DNA from: Methylococcaceae bacterium
GTDB taxonomy: Bacteria > Pseudomonadota > Gammaproteobacteria > Methylococcales > Methylomonadaceae
Direction of reading: 5' to 3'
Length of the DNA stretch: 64,000 bases
Assembly: GCA_013140705.1 (NCBI GenBank)
Contig: JABFSH010000044.1
Location: forward strand, 1 to 64,000
Part shown: positions 44,663 through 55,063 of the stretch, in pieces
How positions within the stretch are numbered: the stretch's first letter is position 1
Layout: every line of letters starts with the position of its first letter
Program-made: the position numbers and the translations under genes
Notes under the pieces: generated by a model
Told to the model about the DNA's origin: nothing
Databases searched by the model: none
What the model saw: the letters and a program-made list of their open reading frames with translations, nothing else

Positions 44663-45925
44663 CTACACTGGTAATAAGTGTTCTCCGGCCCAGAGTTGTT
44701 CTATGGTTTCTCTTTCTCTGACTAAGTGTAGCTGATTTCCATCAACCATCAATTCGGCAACACGAGGTCTTGAATTATAGTTGGAGCTCATACTGAATCC
44801 ATAAGCACCCGACGAACGTATGGCCAACAAATCACCCTGAGCAATTTTAAGTACACGATCTTTACCCAAGAAATCTCCCGTTTCGCAGACCGGTCCAACA
44901 ATATCCCATGAATTCTCCGTTTGTATTTCCTGCGACAAGTCTTTGAGGTTGACTGAAATAATATCCTGCCAGGCACTATAAAGCGAAGGACGCATCAGAT
45001 CGTTCATCGCGGCATCGACAATGGCAAAGTTTTTATTGGCTGTCGGTTTTAAATACTCAACTTGAGTCACAAGGATGCCGGCATTGCCGACAATCGCCCG
45101 CCCTGGCTCCATCAGAATTTCAAAATCATGTTTACCCAAACGCGCCAAAACGGCCTGTATGTATTCACTGGGTTCTGGTGGCTCTTCATTTTTATAACGA
45201 ATACCCAAACCACCACCCAAATCCAGATGATGCAAATGAATGCCTTCGGATTTGAGTACATCAACCAGCTCAAGAACACGATCCAGGGCATCCAGAAAAG
45301 GTCTGGTTTCAGTCAGTTGTGAGCCTATGTGACAATCAATACCTTTCACATTGATATTGGCCATCGACGCTGCTCTGCGGTATTCCGTTAAGGCTTGTTG
45401 AATATCAATGCCAAACTTATTTTCCTTTAATCCGGTTGAAATATACGGGTGCGTTTTGGCATCGACGTCCGGATTAACGCGAAAAGAAACAGGCGCTTTC
45501 ATGCCTAGTTGCCCGGCCAAGGCATTGATCCTATCGAGCTCTCCGCTGACCTCGATGTTAAAGCAGCGTATACCCACTTTTAGCGCCGATAAAATCTCAT
45601 CTTCCCGTTTCCCAACACCGGAAAACACAATTTTGTCAGGGCTGCCGCCAGCAATTAGCACTCTTTTGAGCTCACCCAATGACACAATATCAAAACCGGA
45701 ACCCAAACGTGCCAGCACATTGAGGATTGCGATATTGGAATTGGCTTTTACGGCGTAACAAATTAAATGCGGCTGATCCGCAAAGGCCTTGTCAAAAGCA
45801 TTCCAGTGTCTTTCCAATGTGGCTCTGGAATAAATGTAACAGGGACTGCCGTATTTGTAGATAATGTCTTGAACGGCTATGTCTTCAGCGAACAGCTCGT
45901 CGTCTCGGTAATTAAAATAATCCAT
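44663..45925 (-). CDS. lysA: Diaminopimelate decarboxylase
   Basis: A 420-residue PLP-dependent fold type III enzyme making L-lysine from meso-DAP. PLP lysine is in CYAVKANSN (near residue 60); HIGSQ, LGGGLGI, EPGRAIV and GPVCETGDFL, the substrate/PLP-binding motifs, are all present. The start lies 2 bases after the stop of the small lipoprotein gene lptM, an arrangement conserved in gammaproteobacteria. Confidence 0.95.
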   Translation of the reverse strand: MDYFNYRDDELFAEDIAVQDIIYKYGSPCYIYSRATLERHWNAFDKAFADQPHLICYAVKANSNIAILNVLARLGSGFDIVSLGELKRVLIAGGSPDKIVFSGVGKREDEILSALKVGIRCFNIEVSGELDRINALAGQLGMKAPVSFRVNPDVDAKTHPYISTGLKENKFGIDIQQALTEYRRAASMANINVKGIDCHIGSQLTETRPFLDALDRVLELVDVLKSEGIHLHHLDLGGGLGIRYKNEEPPEPSEYIQAVLARLGKHDFEILMEPGRAIVGNAGILVTQVEYLKPTANKNFAIVDAAMNDLMRPSLYSAWQDIISVNLKDLSQEIQTENSWDIVGPVCETGDFLGKDRVLKIAQGDLLAIRSSGAYGFSMSSNYNSRPRVAELMVDGNQLHLVRERETIEQLWAGEHLLPV

Positions 45926-45927
45926 CG

Positions 45928-46068
45928 TCAGTTGTTTTTTTCCGGCTGTGGTTCAGGTTCAACGTGTATGGGGGGTTTTTCTGTCGGTAAATACAAGGGA
46001 CCAGGCTGCCCACAGTTTGTTAAAACGGGGGTGATCAGTAAAAATAGTAAATATGTATGGATTTTCAT
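45928..46068 (-). CDS. lptM: LPS-assembly-associated small lipoprotein LptM (YifL)
   Basis: A 46-residue peptide. A short signal (IHTYLLFLLITPVL) ends in a lipobox-like LTNC with Cys19, followed at once by GQPGPLYLP, the invariant motif of LptM/YifL, and a proline-glutamate-rich tail. In E. coli LptM binds the LptD-LptE translocon and aids its oxidative maturation; DsbA is encoded elsewhere in this window. Only 2 bases separate it from lysA, the conserved neighbour. It is too short for routine gene calling but the motif is decisive. Confidence 0.88.
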   Translation of the reverse strand: MKIHTYLLFLLITPVLTNCGQPGPLYLPTEKPPIHVEPEPQPEKNN

Positions 46069-46832
46069 CGAGCCTCACTGATATTCGCAATATCCTTTAA
46101 TAAAGGCACATCATAAGCCGAATTGTCGATTTTTAGAAAGCGCTTAAACACATTAAGCAAACGTCATACGAATGGCCGTAATAGTCAATGCTTTTGTATG
46201 GATGAAGTAATTAGATCCGAGCATTTCCCCGTCCTGCATCGTTCGATGGAAACAATGTATTTTTGGAACCACTAAAAATTATCTGATTATGTCCTTCGGC
46301 GACACTGTGGAGAGCCTTTTTAAAAAAATCTTTAGAGTTTTCTGTTGGATTGTATTTAGAAAATTTTCAGTGCTAGATTAACAGCTATGAGTTTACTTTA
46401 TTATTTCAAGGCAGATTTCATTCATGATCAGTGTAATGCTGGAACAATAGATAATAAGGATATTGCCCGATTTTAGTGCATCAGACTTTCCTAGTTGCCC
46501 GGGCTTTGTTAAAATTGCCGCTTATCTTATTGATTATTTGAAGATAATTAACAATACAGCCTTACTCTCGCCGCTTTCGTTAACAATACGTCAGCGAAAC
46601 AGGGCGGGTTTAGTCTTTGCAGTATTGAGGCACATGGATGACATTTAATCGTACGTTACATGTTAGCATGTGAATTAACGAAGGCCTGTGCTCTTGGAAA
46701 CCCACATTAAATGCTGCATGAAAACAAAATTGTGCCATTTTATTGGAAGATTAGGCTTTACAAAGAAAACAAAATTTTAATGGCACGGATAGGCTGCAAC
46801 TTCAATTTATTACGAGTTTAACGGGTAGAAAT
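46069..46832. other. Long gene-free interval between lptM and the DUF6629-like gene
   Basis: About 760 AT-rich bases with no open frame I can support. A short plus-strand frame at 46463-46648 lacks a ribosome site and resembles nothing known. The two flanking genes diverge, so their promoters should lie here. No parS, dnaA box cluster or tRNA was seen. Confidence 0.5.
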
Positions 46833-47561
46833 ATGTGTTTTAGTGCAAATATGTCATTTGGGCTAGGTATTGTAGGATTGGCTGCTTCAAGTGTAACTTT
46901 TCTGGATAAAACCGAATCATTTTGGGTGCGCGTAGCAAGATCTTACGCCATATTCCATTTTTCATTGATGGAGTTCATTCAGTTTTTTGCCTATCCAGTC
47001 GCAGATCAATGTGGCTATGGCACCAACTATATTTTAAGCGAGCTTTCGACCTACCATATTTGTCTGCAGGCACTGGCAATAATGCCGGCATTGGCAACCT
47101 ATTCAACTGACAAAACCGCGCTCAAGCGGGCCACCAAAATCGGCGTCACACTAAGCATGTTGTTTCTGCTGTGCTCATTTTTGCCCAAGGATATGCAATT
47201 GCTCGACATAAATCCCAATTTTATAGGCAATATGGTTTCTTGCCTTTATATGGGGATTTACCATATCGGCTATTCAATCTCCAGCGCATACGGATTGTTT
47301 GTAACCCACGGATCCCTGTTTGCGCTAGCGTTAAGCGGTTTTCTATGGCAAAACAATCGTAAAATGTCCAGTTATCACCTGTTTATGGCAATCATGACGC
47401 TGTTCGTACCGCAGTGGCTATTAGGTGTTTCAACAGGTGAAGCCGCAGCCATTTACTGCTTCTATTCCATTCCGATTACCGGAAGCTTCATGCCTTATTT
47501 CAAGAGGTTCTTCAGCGCTCAAGACTATGAAAGTGAAGGTGATTTATCCGTCAATGGTTGA
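46833..47561 (+). CDS. DUF6629-like integral membrane protein
   Basis: A 242-residue protein with about seven hydrophobic segments. It begins MCFSANMSFGLGIVGL, the Cys-Phe-Ser-Ala start seen in the DUF6629 (MCFSA) family. Positions such as FSLMEFIQFFAYP (near 45) and GEAAAIYCFYSIPITGSF (near 210) are conserved-looking. Function unknown. No operon partner: it follows a long gene-free interval and its 3' end overlaps the small gene on the other strand by 18 bases. A weak ribosome site precedes the ATG. Confidence 0.7.
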   Translation: MCFSANMSFGLGIVGLAASSVTFLDKTESFWVRVARSYAIFHFSLMEFIQFFAYPVADQCGYGTNYILSELSTYHICLQALAIMPALATYSTDKTALKRATKIGVTLSMLFLLCSFLPKDMQLLDINPNFIGNMVSCLYMGIYHIGYSISSAYGLFVTHGSLFALALSGFLWQNNRKMSSYHLFMAIMTLFVPQWLLGVSTGEAAAIYCFYSIPITGSFMPYFKRFFSAQDYESEGDLSVNG

Positions 47562-47774
47562 GGCTATTGACACTTTGTCCAAGCAAAAGATTTTTCCGAT
47601 AACTCTCTTGATAAAAACTACCGGAAAAATCTCCTGCCTGCCATGTTTGGACTTGCGAGTGTATTTGCGCTTGTCGCAAAAAATTTGCGCCTTATTGAAT
47701 TGAAATGCGAATTTTGCAACCGGGTTTTGTATTTCAATACAACTCATTTTGCTGTTATTTTTACGTTTTTTCAT
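47544..47774 (-). CDS. Small basic DUF7230-like protein
   Basis: A 76-residue basic peptide. The segment NPVAKFAFQFNKAQIFCDKR followed by a Lys/Arg-rich RKSKHGRQE matches the small gammaproteobacterial family with the pattern NPVAKxxxxFNxAxxxxDRKK (DUF7230-like) as I remember it. The ATG has a strong AAGGGG ribosome site 6 bases upstream. The C-terminal 25 residues extend past the familiar core and overlap the end of the neighbouring gene, so the true stop or a frame change there is uncertain. Function unknown; possibly nucleic-acid or ribosome associated by charge only. Confidence 0.55.
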   Translation of the reverse strand: MKKRKNNSKMSCIEIQNPVAKFAFQFNKAQIFCDKRKYTRKSKHGRQEIFPVVFIKRVIGKIFCLDKVSIASTIDG

Positions 47775-47851
47775 TGTTTACCCCTTATAATAAAAACCAA
47801 CCAATATAACCATTCCTTTATTTTTAGCAATCGTTAGAGTAGATAGCGTCT

Positions 47852-49723
47852 GTGAAATTCAAAAAAGATTTTGATGTCATTGTGGTCGGTGGTGGTCATG
47901 CCGGTACGGAAGCCGCCCTGGCATCGGCAAGAAGTGGCGCAAAAACACTGCTCCTGACACAAAATATCGACACCTTGGGGCAAATGAGTTGCAATCCCGC
48001 GATAGGTGGCATTGGCAAAGGCCATTTGGTCAAGGAAATCGATGCGCTCGGCGGCATTATGGCGCAAGCAATTGATGTGGGCGGCATCCAGTTTCGCACA
48101 CTCAATGCCAGCAAAGGCCCTGCGGTCAGAGCAACGCGTGCGCAGGCCGATAGAAAACTCTATAAGCAAGCGATTAGAAGCACGCTAGAAAACCAGCCTA
48201 ACCTCGCGTTATTCCAGCAAACTGTTGCCGACTTGATCGTTGAAGACAGTAAAGTTGTCGGTGTCAAAACCCAAATGGGATTGAATTTTAGTGCGCGAGC
48301 GATTGTGTTGACCGCAGGTACTTTTCTAGCGGGGAAAATACATATCGGCCTGGAAAACTATAGCGGCGGCCGCGCAGGTGACCCGGCCTCCATTGCCTTG
48401 GCGGAACGCTTACGGGAATTACCATTCCGAATAGATCGCCTAAAAACCGGTACGCCTCCCCGTATCGATGGCCGGACGATCGATTTCAGTAAACTCGAAA
48501 AACAATTCGGTGATACCCCCGTGCCGGTTTTTTCATTTATAGGAAACCGAGATCAGCATCCCCGACAAATTCCCTGCCATATCACACGGACTAACGAGAA
48601 GACACACGACATTATTCGTTCTGGTCTTGATCGGTCACCACTGTATTCGGGCATCATTGAGGGTATTGGGCCGCGTTACTGTCCGTCCATTGAAGACAAG
48701 GTCGTCCGTTTTGCGGATCGTGACACACATCAGATTTTTGTCGAACCCGAAGGGCTGGATACCCACGAAGTTTATCCCAACGGTATTTCAACCAGTCTGC
48801 CGTTTGACGTGCAATACGAGTTCGTGCGCTCAATGTTAGGTTTTGAAAATGCAGAAATTGTTCGTCCGGGCTATGCCATAGAATACGACTTTTTTGATCC
48901 CAGAGATTTAAAAATGTCTCTGGAAACCAAACACCTGGAGGGCTTGTTTTTTGCCGGCCAAATCAATGGCACAACAGGTTATGAAGAGGCGGCTGCGCAA
49001 GGCCTGCTTGCAGGTTTGAATGCGGCGCGGCTGGTCAAAGGCCTGGACAGTTGGTGCCCGAGGCGTGATGAGGCTTACATTGGCGTCATGATAGATGATT
49101 TGATTACTCGAGGCACCCAAGAGCCTTACCGCATGTTCACCAGTCGCGCAGAATACCGTTTACTGTTAAGAGAGGACAACGCGGATTTACGACTAACCGA
49201 AAAGGGGCGGGAGTTGGGCCTGGTTGATGACAATCGTTGGCGAGCATTTGAGCTGAAACGCGGGGGAATATCGACGCTACAAACCTCATTTAAAAAGAAG
49301 TGGATCAGATCAGGAACGGCGGAAGCGGATCTAGTCGAACAGCTTTGGGGTAAACCCTTATTAAAAGAAGCCAGCCTGATGGAGTTGCTGCGCAGACCTG
49401 AAGTGGATGTCGAGCGCCTGCTGACCTTTATGGAAGGCGGTGATGCGATTCCGGAACAAGTGGGCGAACAAGTTGAAATTCAGGCCAAATATGCAGGCTA
49501 TATCGTCAGACAACAATCCGAAATCGATAAATCGTTGCGTTATGATCATTTACGATTGCCGGAAAACCTTGATTACACTGGCATTCCAGGCCTCTCAAAT
49601 GAAGTTAGCGAAAAACTTAGAACCCATCGTCCGGAAACGTTGGGTCAAGCGTCCAGAATGCCTGGCATAACACCTGCTTCCATTTCACTGTTGCTGGTTT
49701 ATTTGAAGAAAAAAAGTGCCTGA
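47852..49723 (+). CDS. mnmG: tRNA modification enzyme MnmG (GidA)
   Basis: A 623-residue FAD protein that with MnmE installs the cmnm5 group on wobble U34 of tRNAs. N-terminal dinucleotide motif [10 protein letters not shown], the conserved [24 protein letters not shown] block, the catalytic-cysteine region and [19 protein letters not shown] are present, and the helical MnmE-binding C terminus is complete. Start codon is GTG. The stop (TGA) shares a base with the rsmG ATG, so the genes are coupled. It starts the gid-par-atp block. Confidence 0.95.
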   Translation: MKFKKDFDVIVVGGGHAGTEAALASARSGAKTLLLTQNIDTLGQMSCNPAIGGIGKGHLVKEIDALGGIMAQAIDVGGIQFRTLNASKGPAVRATRAQADRKLYKQAIRSTLENQPNLALFQQTVADLIVEDSKVVGVKTQMGLNFSARAIVLTAGTFLAGKIHIGLENYSGGRAGDPASIALAERLRELPFRIDRLKTGTPPRIDGRTIDFSKLEKQFGDTPVPVFSFIGNRDQHPRQIPCHITRTNEKTHDIIRSGLDRSPLYSGIIEGIGPRYCPSIEDKVVRFADRDTHQIFVEPEGLDTHEVYPNGISTSLPFDVQYEFVRSMLGFENAEIVRPGYAIEYDFFDPRDLKMSLETKHLEGLFFAGQINGTTGYEEAAAQGLLAGLNAARLVKGLDSWCPRRDEAYIGVMIDDLITRGTQEPYRMFTSRAEYRLLLREDNADLRLTEKGRELGLVDDNRWRAFELKRGGISTLQTSFKKKWIRSGTAEADLVEQLWGKPLLKEASLMELLRRPEVDVERLLTFMEGGDAIPEQVGEQVEIQAKYAGYIVRQQSEIDKSLRYDHLRLPENLDYTGIPGLSNEVSEKLRTHRPETLGQASRMPGITPASISLLLVYLKKKSA

Positions 49724-50361
49724 TGACTTGTCGTGACATTTTGGTTGCGGGTCTTGATGCGTTAAATTTACCCTTATCCGAACACCAAATACAGCAACTC
49801 CTCAGTTTTATTGAACTGATTGTAAAATGGAACAGGGCCTATAATCTTACCGCCATACGCAACAAAGAAGACATGGTCCGTCTTCACCTGCTGGATAGTT
49901 TGGCCGTTGCGCATTTCATCAGGGGGCAGCGCGTTATCGACATTGGCACAGGCGCAGGCCTCCCTGGAATTCCCTTAGCGATCGTGTTACCGGAAATCGA
50001 CTTCACATTGCTGGACAGTAATGCCAAAAAAACCCGATTTGTACAGCAGGCCATTTTGGAGCTAAAACTTAAAAATGCGTCTGTTTATCATCAGCGAGTG
50101 GAACAATTTCATCCTGTTCAGGCATTCGATGAAATTATTACTCGGGCATTTACAAATCTGTCTGATATGATTGAGCTCACAAATCACTTACTCAACAAAA
50201 AGGGAGTTTTGTTTGCCATGAAAGGAAAAATTCTGGAATCGGAAATAGCACAGGTAGGTCCACGCTATTCGGTAACGACACGACCTATGCATGTTCCAGG
50301 AATTAATGCGGATAGATGCCTGATTAAAATTGAATTTCTTGAACAAGCCGAGGTAAGGTAG
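49723..50361 (+). CDS. rsmG: 16S rRNA (guanine527-N7) methyltransferase RsmG (GidB)
   Basis: A 212-residue class I methyltransferase with SAM motif VIDIGTGAGLPGIPLAI near 65-81 and the family N terminus SEHQIQQLLSFIELIVKWNRAYNLTAIR. It methylates G527 of 16S rRNA; loss gives low-level streptomycin resistance in E. coli. Its ends overlap mnmG and parA by one base each (TGATG and TAGTG), showing a tightly coupled operon. Confidence 0.95.
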   Translation: MTCRDILVAGLDALNLPLSEHQIQQLLSFIELIVKWNRAYNLTAIRNKEDMVRLHLLDSLAVAHFIRGQRVIDIGTGAGLPGIPLAIVLPEIDFTLLDSNAKKTRFVQQAILELKLKNASVYHQRVEQFHPVQAFDEIITRAFTNLSDMIELTNHLLNKKGVLFAMKGKILESEIAQVGPRYSVTTRPMHVPGINADRCLIKIEFLEQAEVR

Positions 50362-51131
50362 TGGGAAAAATTATTGCCATAACCAATCAAAAAGGTGGTG
50401 TCGGAAAAACCACGACCAGTGTCAATCTGGCCGCTTCGCTCGCCGCCGCCAAACGCCGCGTATTATTGATTGATCTCGATCCCCAGGGTAATGCCGCTAT
50501 GGGGTGTGGTGTTGATAAGCAAGAAGTGAAACATTCCAGTTACGATTTGTTGATGGAAGAAGTACCTGCTTCAGAGACCGTTATACATGTTCCCGGTATC
50601 GGCTTTTCAGTCGTACCGGGCAATTCAGACCTGACCGCTGCCGAAGTGCAATTGATGCAGGCTGATCGAAGAGAACGCCGTTTATCCGATGCTCTACAAC
50701 CTTTGGAAGGTGGATTCGATTATATTTTGATCGATTGTCCGCCCTCATTAAACATGTTGACATTAAATGCCTTGGTGGCAGCCAACAGCGTACTGGTCCC
50801 CATGCAATGCGAATATTATGCACTGGAAGGATTATCAGCCTTGATGAGTACCATTAGAAACATTCAAGAGACTGTTAATCCGGAGTTACATCTTGAAGGC
50901 ATTCTAAGAACCATGTTTGACGACAGAAGTCGTCTGACCAAAGATGTTTCAGAACAATTGGTCGAATACTTTGGTGACAAGGTTTTCAGAACCTGTATAC
51001 CCAGAAACATTCGTCTCGCGGAAGCGCCGAGTCATGGCTTGCCCGTACTGATCTATGACAAAGCTTCACGCGGATCAGTTGCCTACATTGCTTTGGCGGG
51101 CGAAATGATTAGAAAAGAAAAAATCAAATAA
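50361..51131 (+). CDS. parA: Chromosome partitioning ATPase ParA (Soj)
   Basis: A 256-residue deviant Walker-type ATPase. KGGVGKTTTSVN (Walker A with signature Lys), DLDPQGNA (A') and DCPPSLNMLTLNAL (Walker B) are present. With ParB and parS it segregates the origin region. It starts with GTG, whose first base is the last base of the rsmG stop. There is no N-terminal helix-turn-helix, so this is a chromosomal, not plasmid type Ia, ParA. The next gene, an unusual small ParB-like protein, starts 6 bases after its stop. Confidence 0.95.
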   Translation: MGKIIAITNQKGGVGKTTTSVNLAASLAAAKRRVLLIDLDPQGNAAMGCGVDKQEVKHSSYDLLMEEVPASETVIHVPGIGFSVVPGNSDLTAAEVQLMQADRRERRLSDALQPLEGGFDYILIDCPPSLNMLTLNALVAANSVLVPMQCEYYALEGLSALMSTIRNIQETVNPELHLEGILRTMFDDRSRLTKDVSEQLVEYFGDKVFRTCIPRNIRLAEAPSHGLPVLIYDKASRGSVAYIALAGEMIRKEKIK

Positions 51132-51137
51132 TAGCAA

Positions 51138-51377
51138 ATGACATTAAGCAAACGTGGATTAGGCAGGGGACTTGAAGTCTTGTTGGCGGATATTTCGAGC
51201 CTGGCTGGAATAGAACAGGCATCAACCGGCTCAACCGAGATGGATGATCAATTGGCCGAAGCACAGGCGATCATTGAAAATCTTCAGAAAGAAAACCATG
51301 ATCTTTTGTTAGAAGTAGAATCTTTAAAAAAATTGCTTGAAGAGCTGGATTCCATTATCCGGGCTGAATTAATTTAA
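51138..51377 (+). CDS. Small protein with a ParB-like N-terminal motif and coiled coil
   Basis: A 79-residue protein between parA and parB. Residues 5-17 (KRGLGRGLEVLLA) copy the basic N terminus of the true ParB encoded next door (KRGLGRGLDALLG). The remainder (about 34-76) is a leucine/glutamate heptad coiled coil with none of the ParB nuclease-like, helix-turn-helix or dimer domains. It lies 6 bases after parA and 48 before parB, with the family's own start. In ParB proteins this N-terminal peptide stimulates ParA ATPase, so a ParA-directed regulator is a reasonable hypothesis. It may have arisen by partial parB duplication, but the coiled coil is not derived from parB as far as I can see. 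Confidence 0.75.
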   Translation: MTLSKRGLGRGLEVLLADISSLAGIEQASTGSTEMDDQLAEAQAIIENLQKENHDLLLEVESLKKLLEELDSIIRAELI

Positions 51378-51425
51378 ATAGGCAGCAGTGATTGAGTTGA
51401 TTGCAATAGAGAATAATTGAGGGCT

Positions 51426-52322
51426 ATGGCTGTACAAAAACGTGGATTAGGTCGAGGACTGGATGCTTTACTGGGCAATGTTTCTGCTATAGAAAGCGCT
51501 ATTGATGCTGGTGTCAGTACAACACAATCCGATATTGCAGAACATAAACCGCCATTACAAAATCTGCCCATCGAATTCTTGCAACGGGGAAAATATCAAC
51601 CCCGCAAGGATATGAACCCGGAGAAACTACAGGAGCTGGCAGATTCCATAAAGGCGCAAGGCGTCATACAACCTATCGTTGTGCGTAAGATCGATCAGGA
51701 TAAGTTTGAAATTGTTGCCGGCGAGCGACGCTGGCGTGCTGCTCAGCTGGCCGGCTTGCAGCAGGTACCAATTGTCATCAGGGAAATCGATGATAGAGCA
51801 GCCATGGCGATTGCCCTCATAGAAAATATCCAAAGAGAGGATCTCAATCCTTTGGAAGAAGCTGAAGCGTTGCGACGCTTGCTGGATGAGTTTGAAATGA
51901 CTCATCAACAAATTGCTGATGCTGTCGGCAAATCACGGGCTACCGTCACCAACTTGTTACGATTGATGGAATTGCATCCTGAGGTCAAAAAACTGCTGGT
52001 AACCAAACAAATTGAAATGGGCCATGCCCGCGCCTTATTAGCGCTGGATGGGGCCAAACAGCTTGCCGCTGCCAATAAAATAGTAAAGGAAGGCTTAACA
52101 GTTAGAGCTGCAGAACGACTGGTTAAAGACAGCCAGGTTGAAGCAAAGCAACCAAAAACTAAAACCATTGATAAAGATACCTTGCGTTTACAGGAAGAAT
52201 TGACATCCAAACTGGGCACCAGGGTCATAATCGATCATAAGGAAAATGGCACTGGAAGGTTGGTCATCTCGTATTCCAGTCTTGATGAACTGGATGGCCT
52301 GATAGAACAGTTCAAACAGTGA
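51426..52322 (+). CDS. parB: Chromosome partitioning protein ParB (Spo0J)
   Basis: A 298-residue CTPase and parS-binding protein. Domains in order: ParA-activating N terminus (KRGLGRGLDALLG), the ParB/Srx CTP-binding domain with ERRWRAAQLAG and ENIQREDLNPLEEA, helix-turn-helix KSRATVTNLLRLM, and a short C-terminal dimerisation domain after a Lys-rich linker. The frame opens at a TTG (51417), but the ATG at 51426 gives the standard start. No parS (TGTTTCACGTGAAACA type) was spotted in the window by eye. Confidence 0.95.
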   Translation: MAVQKRGLGRGLDALLGNVSAIESAIDAGVSTTQSDIAEHKPPLQNLPIEFLQRGKYQPRKDMNPEKLQELADSIKAQGVIQPIVVRKIDQDKFEIVAGERRWRAAQLAGLQQVPIVIREIDDRAAMAIALIENIQREDLNPLEEAEALRRLLDEFEMTHQQIADAVGKSRATVTNLLRLMELHPEVKKLLVTKQIEMGHARALLALDGAKQLAAANKIVKEGLTVRAAERLVKDSQVEAKQPKTKTIDKDTLRLQEELTSKLGTRVIIDHKENGTGRLVISYSSLDELDGLIEQFKQ

Positions 52323-52351
52323 GATGACTAAATCACTGATAAATTTACTCA

Positions 52352-52380
52352 TTGATTTAAGTAGCTTATCTGGATATAAT
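52352..52380 (+). promoter_or_regulatory. Sigma-70 promoter of the ATP synthase operon
   Basis: TTGATT (52352-52357), spacer of exactly 17, TATAAT (52375-52380). It sits 30 bases after parB and 29 before the chosen atpI start. Transcription would begin near 52387, so the upstream TTG at 52388 is an unlikely start for atpI. Confidence 0.7.
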
Positions 52381-52408
52381 TTCATGTTTGTTTTGTCAGG
52401 CCTTAGCT

Positions 52409-53568
<1,160 letters not shown>

Positions 53569-53681
53569 TATTTGAACGTCGCTAAGGTAACCTCGGATCA
53601 AATACAACTCGATTTACTGAATGGCAGTCTTTGCGCGGTTACGTAAAACCTCTGCCTTTTACACTGTTTTTTTTAACTTAA

Positions 53682-53990
<309 letters not shown>

Positions 53991-54031
53991 TAACGGTTGT
54001 TTAACTTTACTCTAAACAAGAGGAACGCATC

Positions 54032-54502
54032 GTGAGTATCAATGCTACTCTGATTGGTCAAATGATTACCTTCGCGTTATTGGTGTGGTTTACCATGACG
54101 TATATCTGGCCCCCTTTACTTAACTCTTTGGAAGAGCGGAAGAAAAAAATTGCCGATGGTTTGGCCGCGGCAGAGAAAGGCCGTGAAGACATGGATTTGG
54201 CTCAGAAAAAAGCTAAAAATGTCTTGAAGGATGCAAAAAGTCAATCTTCTGAAATTGTCAGTCTGGCCCAAAAGCGTGCGAATGAAATTGTTGAAGAATC
54301 CAAAGACAACGCCAAAAAAGAAGGTGATCGTCTGATTCTCGCGGCCAAGGCACAAATTGAGCAGGAAATACAACAAACCAAGGAAAATTTACGTAGAGAA
54401 GTCGCTGCCTTGGCTGTCAGCGCTGCTGAGCAAATTCTGAGTGCAGAGATCGATCAAAACAGGCATCAGGAACTCGTCAACAAAATCTCCAACAAGTTAT
54501 AA
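54032..54502 (+). CDS. atpF: ATP synthase Fo subunit b
   Basis: A 156-residue stator subunit: one N-terminal membrane helix (about 5-27) then a long Ala/Lys/Glu coiled coil that dimerises and holds F1. It starts with GTG after GAGGAACGC. Length equals that of E. coli AtpF. Order c-b-delta is normal. Confidence 0.93.
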   Translation: MSINATLIGQMITFALLVWFTMTYIWPPLLNSLEERKKKIADGLAAAEKGREDMDLAQKKAKNVLKDAKSQSSEIVSLAQKRANEIVEESKDNAKKEGDRLILAAKAQIEQEIQQTKENLRREVAALAVSAAEQILSAEIDQNRHQELVNKISNKL

Positions 54503-54513
54503 GGCCAGGCATA

Positions 54514-55047
54514 ATGAGCGAAATCGCAACATTGGCAAGACCTTACGCCGTAGCGGCATTTAAAAGGGCCAAAGATGGCGGCACGGCTGAAAAATGGTCC
54601 AAAAGCTTGGCCTTTATGTCAGCCGTCTTACGAGACCAGGATATTGTAGGCATTGTGAACAACCCCAAAGTGGGTAAAAATCGGTTATCAGCACTCATGC
54701 TTGATATTTGCGAGGGCCAGGTAGATCAGGAAGGCAGCAATTTTCTGAAACTACTCGTTCAAAATAGCCGATTAGCATTATTGCCTGCCATAGCCAGCAT
54801 TTTCGAATCATTGAAAGCCGATGATGAAGGCTATATCGAAGTTGAAGTATTGACTGCCTATGCCTTCACAGATGAAGCCAGGCAGAGTTTTTCAGCAAAA
54901 CTGGCAAAAACCATGAACAAAAACATCCATATGAACGTAACGGTCGATACATCATTAATAGGCGGCGTTCTGGTTCGTGCTGGCGACAAAGTAATTGACG
55001 GATCGATTAGAGGCCAGCTTCAACAAATGCAAAGAGCACTACAGTGA
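54514..55047 (+). CDS. atpH: ATP synthase F1 subunit delta
   Basis: A 177-residue peripheral stalk subunit (OSCP type). N-terminal [16 protein letters not shown] and the C-terminal [23 protein letters not shown] motif are clear. It lies 11 bases after atpF and 16 before atpA. Confidence 0.93.
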   Translation: MSEIATLARPYAVAAFKRAKDGGTAEKWSKSLAFMSAVLRDQDIVGIVNNPKVGKNRLSALMLDICEGQVDQEGSNFLKLLVQNSRLALLPAIASIFESLKADDEGYIEVEVLTAYAFTDEARQSFSAKLAKTMNKNIHMNVTVDTSLIGGVLVRAGDKVIDGSIRGQLQQMQRALQ

Positions 55048-55063
55048 GAGTGAGAATAAGTAC

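Noticed and set aside
46463-46648. 61-codon plus-strand frame in the lptM-DUF6629 interval
   Set aside because: No good start context and no recognisable sequence features.
46069-52322. A parS site or oriC expected near the par genes
   Set aside because: No TGTTTCACGTGAAACA-like 16-mer or DnaA-box cluster was found by eye; they may lie outside the window. A motif scan would decide.
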